From JAUVXJ01 sp034430275 (GTDB lineage Bacteria > Chloroflexota > Anaerolineae > UBA7937 > B3-Chlor), in the NCBI GenBank assembly GCA_034430275.1, contig DAOUEW010000125.1, forward strand, positions 1 through 9,923: a DNA stretch of 9,923 nt, in the 5' to 3' direction. Below the pieces are notes generated by a model that was given only the letters and a program-made list of their open reading frames with translations, was not told where the DNA came from and made no database searches. Within the stretch, counting starts at the first letter, position 1; each line of letters opens with the position of its first letter. A program made the position numbers and the translations under genes. Below are positions 1-5,644 of the stretch, piece after piece.

Positions 1-173
1 GCACCCAGTCCCGACGCAAGCCTCACGCGCTTGCGCGCTGACTCGATCGGCTTGGCCTCTCCCGACCAGCCTGGCTTCGGCCCGCCGCCGTCGGCGCCTG
101 GGCTCTTGAGCCTTCCTCGGCCTCGTTGCTCGGACCTGCACCGGCGTCCCTCTGGTAGCCGAATTCAGGACGA
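1..173. other. Left-edge non-coding stretch
   Basis: I see no supportable gene here. One plus-strand frame is open from position 31 to 411, but its product is Arg/Pro/Gly-rich low-complexity protein and the frame runs into the methyltransferase gene in another frame. The minus-strand frame covering 23-589 likewise shadows that gene. The stretch is GC-rich with short inverted repeats, such as GCGC-TT-GCGC near position 28. It may be the tail or downstream region of a gene outside the window. Confidence 0.4.
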
Positions 174-182
174 TGGTATAAT
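174..182 (+). promoter_or_regulatory. Extended -10 promoter for the homocysteine methyltransferase gene
   Basis: TGGTATAAT is a perfect TGn-extended -10 element with a consensus TATAAT. No good -35 hexamer lies 16-18 bp upstream (GGTAGC at 17 bp), which fits extended -10 promoters that do not need one. Transcription would begin near 189, giving a leader of about 30 nt. A ribosome binding site AGAGGA at 209-214 sits 6 nt before the ATG at 221. Confidence 0.65.
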
Positions 183-220
183 CGGCGGCACGAGAGCAAC
201 GAAGGGTAAGAGGAAGAAGT

Positions 221-1087
221 ATGGATTTTGTGGAAAGACTCGCCACCGGCGAGACAGTCTTGGCGGACGGTGCGATGGGCACCATGCTCCAGGCAGCAGG
301 CCTGGAGAAGGGTCACGCCCCAGAGGAGTTCAACCTCACCAACCCCGAGAAGGTGCTCGCGGTACACCAGGGATACGTGAACGCAGGTTCGGAGATCATC
401 CTCACCAATAGCTTCGGTGGGAACAAGTACAGGCTGGCCAAGTCGGGGCTCGGAGAGAAGGTCTACGAAGTCAACCGCAAGGCAGCGGAGATCGCGCGAG
501 AGGCTGGAGCCTCCTTCGTGGCCGGCTCCATCGGCCCCACGGGAGAGTTCTTCGTCCCCCTCGGCACCCTCACTCCCGAGGAAGCCCAAGAGTCGTTTGC
601 AGAGCAGGCCAGGGGGCTGGCGGACGGCGGTGTGGACATGCTGGTCATCGAGACCATGTCCGATCTGACTGAGATGGAGTCCGCGATCAAGGGGGCAAAG
701 CAGGCCACCGATCTACCTCTGGTCTGTACCATGACCTTCCAGCAGAAGCTCCACATCATCATGGGTGTCATTGCAACTCAAGCCGCGGAGGCACTCGCCG
801 GCTGGGGAGCGGCCGCCCTGGGGGCCAACTGCGGCACCGGCCCCGAGGAAGTGGAGCAGGTGTTGCAGCAGATGAAGGAAGCAGTTCCTGACGCACTCCT
901 GGTGGCCAAGGCCAACGCCGGCGTGCCCCGCCTGGTCAAGGGTCGCACGGAGTTCAACGCCACCCCCGAGTTGATGGCCGAGTACGCCAGCCGCTTCGCC
1001 CAGATGGGCGTGACCATCATCGGCGCCTGTTGCGGCTCCACCCCCGAGCACATCGCGGCCATGGCGGAAGCGCTAGGCAAGGGGTGA
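221..1087 (+). CDS. Homocysteine S-methyltransferase domain protein (stand-alone, zinc-dependent)
   Basis: The 288-residue product matches the homocysteine-binding TIM barrel found at the N terminus of MetH and in betaine- or S-methylmethionine-dependent methyltransferases. Visible landmarks are LADGAMGTMLQ (residues 14-24), a LTNSFGG block (61-67), GSIGPTGE (102-109), VIETMSD (142-148), and the three zinc/thiol-binding cysteines: C204 in GANCG and C270-C271 in GACCGS. Family knowledge says zinc activates homocysteine thiol for methyl transfer to methionine; the enzyme is cytoplasmic. The length covers only this barrel, with no folate, cobalamin or reactivation domain as in full MetH. It must therefore use a separate corrinoid protein, a small methyl donor, or another thiol; the donor cannot be read from the sequence. 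The ATG start is supported by AGAGGA 6 nt upstream and an extended -10 promoter. The gene converges on the lipoprotein gene, 97 bp away, and has no operon partner here. Confidence 0.9.
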   Translation: MDFVERLATGETVLADGAMGTMLQAAGLEKGHAPEEFNLTNPEKVLAVHQGYVNAGSEIILTNSFGGNKYRLAKSGLGEKVYEVNRKAAEIAREAGASFVAGSIGPTGEFFVPLGTLTPEEAQESFAEQARGLADGGVDMLVIETMSDLTEMESAIKGAKQATDLPLVCTMTFQQKLHIIMGVIATQAAEALAGWGAAALGANCGTGPEEVEQVLQQMKEAVPDALLVAKANAGVPRLVKGRTEFNATPELMAEYASRFAQMGVTIIGACCGSTPEHIAAMAEALGKG

Positions 1088-1184
1088 GAGAGCACGGCAC
1101 TGTCCTCGCCACCCTTGGGGTTGCCGCGCCCCCTGTTCGGCTGCCGAGCTAGTTGGTCCAGGTGCTGGCGGTGCCAGTTCGGGG
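1088..1184. other. Convergent intergenic gap with weak hairpin
   Basis: This gap separates two converging genes. The best inverted repeat is CTGGC (1165-1169) / GCCAG (1173-1177) with a 3-nt loop. No T-tract follows on either strand, so a terminator is expected here by position but is not clearly visible. Confidence 0.35.
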
Positions 1185-2072
1185 CTAGACGTCCGCGCTG
1201 AACGCGAGTTGACTGATCACGCCCGCCTCAACCGTCACGGTTCCATTGACGTCCCCATAACGACCAAGACCGAGACTGGCGGTGTAGGGGTATTCCCCAG
1301 GGAACAGCTCGATCCTTTGACTGGAGTTGGCCCCCACGGTGTACATCTGCCCCGCTATGGTGAATGTCATGTCGCTGCCACAGTAGTTGAGAACCTCGAC
1401 CCATCCCACGGCCACCTTGGCCTCCCAGGTGGGACTGGGGATCGGCGTCGGCTGTGGCGCAACGGTGGGCGTGCTGGTGGGCGCTGGCGCAGTGGTCTGA
1501 GTTGGTGTGGGTACCTGAGTCAGGGTCGGTGTAGGTGCCGCTCGAACCTCGCAATCGTCCTGAAGCACCACCTCGTCCCCAACCTTGACCACCAGTTCGT
1601 AGGTGCCAGTCTCTAGAGGCTCCCCATCCGTCTGGAAGATCCACTGCCACCGGTGACCAGACTCGAACTCGAAGGTGTCGTACTCTCCATAGAAGTGGGC
1701 CTCGTCGTGATAGAAGTCCCATCTGAATGGCTCGCCTGGTTCCACACCTTCGTATGGCCAGTAGGCGTACACTCTGAGGATGCCGTGCTCGAAAACCAGA
1801 CCCACGTCCACGGGCTCTCCCGCCGCGTCGTCGAAGTCGCTGCTGAAGAGCACTGGCCCGAAGCTTGCCTTGCGGATGGGGCTGGGACTGACAGCAGGTG
1901 TCGGTTCGATAGCCTCAGTGGAGGTAGCTGCCGGCATGGGCGCGGGGGTGGACGTTTGCTTCACCTCGGCCGGCTCGCTGGTCGAGGGCGCACCCACCCC
2001 CGAGCAGGACGCCAGCCATAGCAGCGTCAAGACTGCTGACACTAGTAAGTAGACTCTGCCTCTCTGCGACAT
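1185..2072 (-). CDS. Predicted lipoprotein with Thr/Pro-rich linkers and two beta-rich domains
   Basis: The 295-residue product starts with a short basic N terminus, a hydrophobic stretch (residues 7-20) and a lipobox LASC ending at C23, so it should be lipidated and tethered outside the membrane. Residues 24-66 form a Ser/Thr/Pro-rich spacer. Residues 70-178 look like an Ig-like or other beta-sandwich domain with many aromatics (WPYEG, RWDFYHDE, GHRWQWIF) and a GTYELVVKVGD strand pattern. A second Thr/Pro linker (179-215) leads to a C-terminal beta-rich domain (219-295, VGWVEVLNYCGS onward). Two Cys residues besides the lipid Cys are visible, C174 and C231. I do not recognise a named family and assign no function. 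AAGGGAGA about 8 nt upstream supports the ATG start. The gene diverges from the pentapeptide gene and has its own promoter. Confidence 0.8.
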   Translation of the reverse strand: MSQRGRVYLLVSAVLTLLWLASCSGVGAPSTSEPAEVKQTSTPAPMPAATSTEAIEPTPAVSPSPIRKASFGPVLFSSDFDDAAGEPVDVGLVFEHGILRVYAYWPYEGVEPGEPFRWDFYHDEAHFYGEYDTFEFESGHRWQWIFQTDGEPLETGTYELVVKVGDEVVLQDDCEVRAAPTPTLTQVPTPTQTTAPAPTSTPTVAPQPTPIPSPTWEAKVAVGWVEVLNYCGSDMTFTIAGQMYTVGANSSQRIELFPGEYPYTASLGLGRYGDVNGTVTVEAGVISQLAFSADV

Positions 2073-2147
2073 GGCTCATTCTCCCTTCTGCGTGGTGGTC
2101 AACGACGTCCAAAGCGCATCGCCCGCCGATAGGCCATTCCCTCATCT

Positions 2148-2176
2148 ATGATCTCAGAGGTGAACAGAACTGTCAA
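2148..2176 (-). promoter_or_regulatory. Sigma70-type promoter for the lipoprotein gene
   Basis: On the minus strand a perfect TTGACA (-35, 2171-2176) is followed after 17 bp by GATCAT (-10, 2148-2153, four of six consensus bases). Transcription would start near 2141, giving a leader of about 70 nt before the ATG at 2072. Confidence 0.55.
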
Positions 2177-2266
2177 ACCTCCGAATCGTCAGGTGGGCCT
2201 CCTTGCAGTCCGCCGAAACAACGAGACACGCACACCATCTTACCTCCCAGCAGCCCGCAGAGCAGG

Positions 2267-2295
2267 TTGCCCACCGGTGGCTTTGGGCGTAGAAT
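2267..2295 (+). promoter_or_regulatory. Sigma70-type promoter for the pentapeptide-repeat gene
   Basis: TTGCCC (-35, 2267-2272) and TAGAAT (-10, 2290-2295, five of six consensus bases) are separated by the optimal 17 bp. The expected start near 2302 lies about 40 nt before the ATG at 2343. GGGAG at 2332-2336 serves as the ribosome binding site with a 6-nt spacer. Confidence 0.65.
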
Positions 2296-2342
2296 AGCCC
2301 ATAGGGAGCCCATCCAGCGCACATGCGCCCCGGGAGTGCCAG

Positions 2343-3107
2343 ATGGATGTCCAGTGGACCTCTCTGATCCTCAGCTTCGCTACTGGAGCCTTGACCGGTG
2401 CCTTGGTGACGTACTTCCGGCACTGGCTGGCGCGTCGCAGGGAAGCGGAGAGCCGCGAGTTCGCCCAAGCCCAGGAAAGAGACCGTATCAGACGTGAGCA
2501 CTACTCCCGCGCCCTGGCCTACGAGCGGACGAGGGAGAGCCTGCGCGGCTGCGACCTGTCAGAGCAGGACCTGGCTGGGGTCTATCTGTCCAAGGCCGAC
2601 TTGCAGCGCGTCAACCTCAGTGGCGCCGACCTGTCTACCTCGAACCTGGAGCAGGCCAACCTTATCGGCGCAGACCTGAGACGCGCCGACTTGTCAGGCG
2701 CCAACCTGGCGGAGACCGCACTGGAGGGCGCCAATCTGGAGGGCGCAACCCTTGAGTCAGCGGTGCTGGAAGACGCCAACCTGGCAGGCGCCAGCCTACA
2801 GCGAGCCGACCTACGCAACGCCGTGCTGGAAGGCACCAATCTGGAATGGGCCGACCTCAGAGACGCCCAGCTTCAGGGTGTGGAACTGAAGAAGGCCAGG
2901 ATGGAGGCAGCACGTCTACAAAGGGCTGACCTTGAAGGCGCTGATCTGAAGGGAGTCGACCTGACTCAGGCCAGCCTCGAAGGCGCCAACCTGCGAGGCG
3001 CCAATCTCAAGAAGGCCAATCTTGATGGCGCCCATCTACGGGGCGCCAGGCTCGATGCCGCCACCGTGATGCCCAAGGACTGGGAGACTCTGGTAGCCAG
3101 CAAATGA
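2343..3107 (+). CDS. Membrane-anchored pentapeptide-repeat protein
   Basis: The 254-residue product has three parts. Residues 5-25 form one hydrophobic segment followed by a basic stretch (RHWLARRR). By the positive-inside rule this places the remainder in the cytoplasm. Residues 30-60 are highly charged and probably helical or coiled coil. From residue 65 to about 239 there are 35 consecutive A(D/N)LXX pentapeptides with Leu at every fifth position (67, 72, 77 to 237), the only visible substitution being Met187. Family knowledge says such repeats fold as a right-handed quadrilateral beta helix, here close to nine turns. Some family members mimic DNA and protect gyrase (Qnr, MfpA), but those lack a membrane anchor and most others have no known role, so no specific function is assigned. 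The short tail contains VMPKDWETL. The gene appears monocistronic with its own promoter. Confidence 0.92.
   Translation: MDVQWTSLILSFATGALTGALVTYFRHWLARRREAESREFAQAQERDRIRREHYSRALAYERTRESLRGCDLSEQDLAGVYLSKADLQRVNLSGADLSTSNLEQANLIGADLRRADLSGANLAETALEGANLEGATLESAVLEDANLAGASLQRADLRNAVLEGTNLEWADLRDAQLQGVELKKARMEAARLQRADLEGADLKGVDLTQASLEGANLRGANLKKANLDGAHLRGARLDAATVMPKDWETLVASK
2535..3059 (+). repeat. 15-bp periodic coding repeat (35 pentapeptide units)
   Basis: Degenerate 15-bp units resembling GGCGCCAACCTGNNN run without interruption in the pentapeptide gene, recurring for example near 2698, 2728, 2983 and 2998. They encode protein repeats and are not a DNA element. Near-identical units could allow recombination that changes repeat number in multiples of 15 bp. 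Confidence 0.85.
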
Positions 3108-3275
3108 GCATCGCGGCTGTCGCCGGGGATCTGCACATTTTCAAAGCACCGGGTCAGCCCCGCCCGGCGCACAGACTGAGGGACAGGTCGTGTCACCTTT
3201 CGCTTTCCACATAAGACACCGGGAATCGTCCACATACGATGCACGCCCTGTGGGCAGACGCCACAAGCGCTGCAT
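3108..3275. other. Non-coding stretch after the pentapeptide gene
   Basis: This is the first part of a 414-bp gap between coding regions. It contains no plausible ORF. GC-rich inverted repeats are present: CGCCGGG soon after the stop codon can pair with CCCGGCG about 37 nt later, and CCGGG / CCCGG flank a 9-nt loop inside it. No clean T-run follows, so a termination role is only possible. Confidence 0.4.
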
Positions 3276-3304
3276 TTGCCACTCACTGGAGTGTATGCTA
3301 TATT
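3276..3304 (+). promoter_or_regulatory. Strong sigma70-type promoter before the DUF5679-like gene
   Basis: TTGCCA (-35, 3276-3281, five of six) and TATATT (-10, 3299-3304, five of six) are spaced by exactly 17 bp. This is the best-matched two-element promoter in the window. Its predicted start near 3311 lies about 210 nt before the small zinc-ribbon gene at 3522, implying an unusually long leader. Confidence 0.7.
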
Positions 3305-3521
3305 GACGACAGGACTCGCGCAGGGCATCGGCCCTGCGGTTTCACGTAGTCAGCCACATGCCCCAAACTGGAGACGGCTCAGTATCCGACGGTGCCAGTG
3401 GCGGCGACGGGGAGCTAAAGAACCCAGGGTGTCCACGAATCACGAGGATGGGTTCGGGCGACGGCCTTAGGTCCGGACGCCCCCGTTCAAGAACAATCAC
3501 GAGAAAGGAGTGTGAGGGCAA
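3305..3521 (+). promoter_or_regulatory. Long, potentially structured 5' leader (or small RNA)
   Basis: No ORF with a ribosome binding site fills this leader. A perfect 8-bp stem CGCAGGGC (3319-3326) / GCCCTGCG (3331-3338) with a 4-nt loop sits just after the predicted start. Further down, GACGGGG (3406-3412) can pair with CCCCGTT (3481-3487, one G-U). It would enclose two arms: GAACCCA (3420-3426) / TGGGTTC (3449-3455), and a GGGCG (3456-3460) / CGCCC (3478-3482) helix that competes for two bases. The result would be a three-way-junction shape ending just before AAAGGAG (3504-3510), the ribosome binding site of the next gene. I do not recognise a known riboswitch. GC-rich DNA gives stems by chance, so this is a candidate only. 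Confidence 0.35.
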
Positions 3522-3668
3522 ATGGAAGCATACTGTGTCAAGTGCAAGGCGAAGCGACCGATAGCGAATCCCAAAGAAGTAGTGCTAAAGAATGGACGTC
3601 CCGCCATCAAAGGGACCTGCTCCGTCTGCGGCACCAACGTCACGAGATTCGTCAAGAAAAGCTCCTGA
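3522..3668 (+). CDS. Small zinc-ribbon protein (DUF5679-like)
   Basis: This 48-residue protein begins MEAYCVKCKAKR and contains VLKNGRPAIKGTCSVCGTN, which matches my recollection of the DUF5679 family. C5/C8 and C33/C36 form two CX2C knuckles separated by 24 residues and should bind one zinc ion. The rest is basic (12 Lys/Arg), which would suit nucleic-acid or ribosome contact, but the family function is unknown. AAAGGAG at 3504-3510 with an 11-nt spacer supports the ATG. A strong promoter and a long leader precede it and a hairpin follows, so it appears to be its own transcription unit. The next gene, DUF72, is in the same reading frame beyond the TGA. Confidence 0.85.
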   Translation: MEAYCVKCKAKRPIANPKEVVLKNGRPAIKGTCSVCGTNVTRFVKKSS

Positions 3669-3687
3669 GCCACGAACAGCTCTAACG

Positions 3688-3730
3688 TCTCCGTCGGGTG
3701 CTACTCCCCGCCGACAGCACCCGACGGAGA
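3688..3730 (+). terminator. Intrinsic terminator-like hairpin after the DUF5679-like gene
   Basis: A perfect 15-bp inverted repeat (3688-3702 with 3716-3730; core CCGTCGGGTGCT / AGCACCCGACGG) encloses a 13-nt loop, 19 nt after the TGA. It is followed by GCCTTTCCTT, a T-rich but interrupted tail. The stem is the longest perfect one I found in the window. It should end the upstream transcript, at least in part. Confidence 0.65.
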
Positions 3731-3773
3731 GCCTTTCCTTGCCGCCCAAGCCTGTCCTCCTCACGGCGGCGGC

Positions 3774-4676
3774 GTGAGCGCGGCTCCAGTACAGGTTGCC
3801 GCCCGCCAGTTTGACTGCCGACCCCCAGTCCTCTCAGAGAAGGATAGCGTACCGTCGATAAGTCTCGTTCCCTTAGACGTCCGCCTCGGTGTTCAGGGCT
3901 TCAGTCCCAAAGACTGGGTGGGCACCTTTTATCCGCCTCGCTTCTCGACCGCGCAGTTCCTGCCCTTCTACGCGCGCGTATTCGACACCGTAGAGGTGAA
4001 CAGCACCTTCTATGCTATCCCTTCTGCTTCCACGGTCACCTCGTGGGCACGGCGCACACCGGATCGCTTTCTGTTCGCCTGCAAGATGCCTCAGGAGATC
4101 ACCCACGACCAGCGGTTGATGGGAGTGGAAGAGAAGCTCGCTGTGTTCCTGGACAGGATGAGGCTTCTGGGCCACAAGCTGGGGCCCGTAGTTATCCAGT
4201 TTCCGCGCTCCTTCACCAGGCGCTTCGAGGAGAACCTGCGTGCCTTCCTGCCCCTCCTGCCGAGGGACGTGTCATTCGTGGCCGAGTTTCGCAGCGAATC
4301 CTGGCACGACGAAGGGGTGTTCAACCTGCTGAGGGAGTTCGACGTGGCCTGGTGTATCAACGACTGGCAGGACCTCCCGCCGGTGGTCGAGACCACGACG
4401 GACTTCGCCTACCTGCGTCTGGTGGGCTTCCATCGGGAGTTCGAGTACCTGGGAGAGGTACAACGCGATCGGTCGGAGGACCTGGCCGCCTGGGCCAGCA
4501 GGATCGGAGATCTTGCGTCGCGGGTGAAGAGAGTCTACGTGTACGTAAACAACCACTACGCAGGCCACGCCCCCGCCACAGTAGGACAGTTGGCTGAACT
4601 ACTGGGTCTACCCGTGGTGGATCCAAAGAGCCTGTGGCCCGATCAGACCAGCCTCTTCCCCGACGCAAGCGACTAG
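3774..4676 (+). CDS. DUF72 family protein (YecE-like)
   Basis: The 300-residue product carries a DUF72 TIM-barrel-like domain from about residue 35: RLGVQGFSPKDW (37-48), FYPP (52-55), FDTVEVNSTFYAIPS (70-84), VIQFPRSF (140-147), EFRSESWH (171-178) and YVYVNNHYAGHAPATVGQL (255-273). DUF72 proteins (YecE and relatives) are widespread and cytoplasmic; the biochemical role is not firmly known. The start is doubtful. GTG at 3774 is the only ATG/GTG/TTG codon in frame before the conserved domain, it has no ribosome binding site, and it adds about 35 unconserved residues. AGAGAAGGA (3836-3844) looks like a ribosome binding site, but only GTA (3849) and ATA (3858) follow in frame at usable distances. 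A non-canonical start or a base error near 3850 is possible. A terminator-like hairpin lies just upstream. The end converges with the next minus-strand gene. Confidence 0.88.
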   Translation: MSAAPVQVAARQFDCRPPVLSEKDSVPSISLVPLDVRLGVQGFSPKDWVGTFYPPRFSTAQFLPFYARVFDTVEVNSTFYAIPSASTVTSWARRTPDRFLFACKMPQEITHDQRLMGVEEKLAVFLDRMRLLGHKLGPVVIQFPRSFTRRFEENLRAFLPLLPRDVSFVAEFRSESWHDEGVFNLLREFDVAWCINDWQDLPPVVETTTDFAYLRLVGFHREFEYLGEVQRDRSEDLAAWASRIGDLASRVKRVYVYVNNHYAGHAPATVGQLAELLGLPVVDPKSLWPDQTSLFPDASD

Positions 4677-4731
4677 CTGGGCCTTCTCTCCTGGCTCACC
4701 TCGCGATCACGAGGACGACTCTCTTGGCCTC
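4677..4731. terminator. Possible weak bidirectional terminator between converging genes
   Basis: CCTCG (4699-4703) / CGAGG (4710-4714) forms a 5-bp stem with a 6-nt loop between two converging genes. It is followed by ACGACTCTCTT on the plus strand, with no clear T-run on either strand. Position makes it plausible; the structure alone is weak. Confidence 0.3.
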
Positions 4732-5079
4732 CTACTCCTGCGGCGGGCTGAACTGGGACTCCGGCCAGTCTCCCATCAGCGGGGTGGGGCCGACCTCCAG
4801 GATGTCGTTCACTCCGCTGAAGGCAGCGTAGTTCTCGGGGTGGGCGAGGATGTCCTGGTCCAGTCGATCATAGGTGCCATAATCCTCGATCTCCCGCCAG
4901 ATCTCCAACTGGTACTGGCCTCCAAAGCCGAACTGCACGGCATAGGCCTTCACCGACTTGGTGCCTGGGGAGACCTCGTACGCGGCCTTGCCCTTCTCGT
5001 GCCACCACTCCACCACGGCCGCGCCCTTGCCGGGCTTGATCCTGATGCTGTTCACCTCGTAGATGCGGTACCTCTCCAT
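4732..5079 (-). CDS. Small ferredoxin-fold protein (dimeric alpha/beta barrel-like)
   Basis: The 115-residue product has the strand-helix-strand pattern of dimeric alpha/beta barrel proteins (NIPSNAP, ABM or EthD-like). It opens with a strand YRIYEVNSIRIKPGK (4-18). A helix follows, with VVEWWHEKGKAAYE (22-35), then strands SVKAYAVQFG (42-51) and YQLEIWREI (56-64), then a helix YDRLDQDILAHPENYAAF (70-87). The ending NDILEVGPTP resembles the last strand. Members of this fold act as monooxygenases or small-molecule binders, but no catalytic residue is diagnostic here. AGGAGG (minus strand, 5091-5096) lies 11 nt before the ATG. The gene is 185 bp downstream of the zinc-ribbon gene on the same strand and may be separately transcribed. 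No clear promoter was identified. Confidence 0.72.
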   Translation of the reverse strand: MERYRIYEVNSIRIKPGKGAAVVEWWHEKGKAAYEVSPGTKSVKAYAVQFGFGGQYQLEIWREIEDYGTYDRLDQDILAHPENYAAFSGVNDILEVGPTPLMGDWPESQFSPPQE

Positions 5080-5264
5080 GGGCCGGACCCCCTCCTGTCA
5101 ACGCAGCGTGAATGCGTGCAGAAGCTCGACGAGTTGCGCCAACCCCCACCGGGGGCGATGGCGTCTCCCGGCAGCCCCGCGCGGTGAGCCACACGCCCTG
5201 GCTACCGGGCCAGTTCGACCCGCCTCTGTCGTATACTACATCACCGCTCGTTCAGCCGCGAGGT
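5080..5264. other. Intergenic region upstream of the ferredoxin-fold gene
   Basis: The only obvious signals are the AGGAGG ribosome binding site (minus strand, 5091-5096) and a TAGTAT-like -10 candidate (minus strand, 5233-5238) without a matching -35. GCCGCGAGG / CCTCGGC around the upstream gene's stop (about 5255-5276) forms an imperfect bulged hairpin that could weakly terminate the upstream operon. Confidence 0.35.
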
Positions 5265-5591
5265 TCACTCCTCGGCCATGGAGGCTCCACAATACTCGCA
5301 GAAGGCGTTGTCGGCGGGGTTGTCGGCGCCGCAAGAAGCGCACGATTTCGTAGCTATCTCCTCCACTGTGACCGCCTTGGCCGCCGGCGTTGGCTCCGCC
5401 TTCGGCGCAACCGTGGGCTCCACTTTCCGGGCCGGCGCCGGCTTCGGAGCGGCTGCCTTCTTCGGTGCACCCTGGGACCTGCCGCGCCCCACGACCACCA
5501 GCAACGCGACCACCACACCCACCGCCAGGACGAGCGGAACCAGACATCCGCACGACAAGATCAGCATCTCCGAGATACCCACTGATTCCAT
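5265..5591 (-). CDS. Single-pass membrane protein with C-terminal zinc ribbon
   Basis: The 108-residue product starts MESVGISEML. It has one strongly hydrophobic segment (residues 9-35, ILSCGCLVPLVLAVGVVVAL onward), then GRGR and an Ala/Pro/Lys-rich flexible linker (38-75). It ends in a zinc ribbon C84-X2-C87-X10-C98-X2-C101 with the typical CGADNPADNAFCEYCG. The basic residues after the TM segment suggest the ribbon faces the cytoplasm. The frame stays open upstream to 5669, but the start at 5591 is preferred because AAGGAG (minus strand, 5603-5608) lies 11 nt upstream and the added N terminus would overlap the neighbouring gene. The ribbon has the same CX2C-X10-CX2C spacing as all four ribbons of that gene, 53 bp upstream, which suggests a linked role. 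The biochemical function is unknown. Confidence 0.82.
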   Translation of the reverse strand: MESVGISEMLILSCGCLVPLVLAVGVVVALLVVVGRGRSQGAPKKAAAPKPAPARKVEPTVAPKAEPTPAAKAVTVEEIATKSCASCGADNPADNAFCEYCGASMAEE

Positions 5592-5644
5592 TGCTACGCT
5601 ATCTCCTTCTCTGCCCGGCGCGTCTTCGAGACCAAACGCGCCTG

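Larger units (their letters stand above)
2073..2342. other. Divergent intergenic region with two promoters
   Basis: This 270-bp region separates the lipoprotein gene (leftward) and the pentapeptide gene (rightward). It holds one sigma70-like promoter for each direction. The two promoters do not overlap: their -35 elements are about 90 bp apart. No clear operator palindrome or further gene is seen between them. Confidence 0.6.

Noticed and set aside
23..589. Long minus-strand and plus-strand (31-411) open frames at the left edge
   Set aside because: They overlap the clearly conserved methyltransferase gene antisense or out of frame and give low-complexity Arg/Gly/Pro-rich protein, as expected of shadow frames in GC-rich DNA.
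2535..3059. Regular short repeats suggesting a CRISPR array or minisatellite
   Set aside because: The period is 15 bp, in frame, with no spacers. It encodes the Leu-every-five pentapeptide pattern.
3406..3490. tRNA or cobalamin riboswitch, suggested by GGTTCGG and GTGCCAGTGGCGG-like strings
   Set aside because: No cloverleaf with acceptor and anticodon arms can be drawn, and the conserved B12-box order is absent.
3666..3774. Programmed TGA readthrough or selenocysteine between the DUF5679-like and DUF72 genes
   Set aside because: The hairpin has a pyrimidine-rich tail and sits where a terminator is expected. Both proteins are complete by family length, so a shared frame by chance (one in three) is the simpler explanation; the start problem itself is kept as a finding.
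5096..5101. Perfect TTGACA on the minus strand upstream of the ferredoxin-fold gene
   Set aside because: It overlaps the AGGAGG ribosome binding site by one base and lies 16 bp before the ATG, so it cannot be that gene's -35 element.
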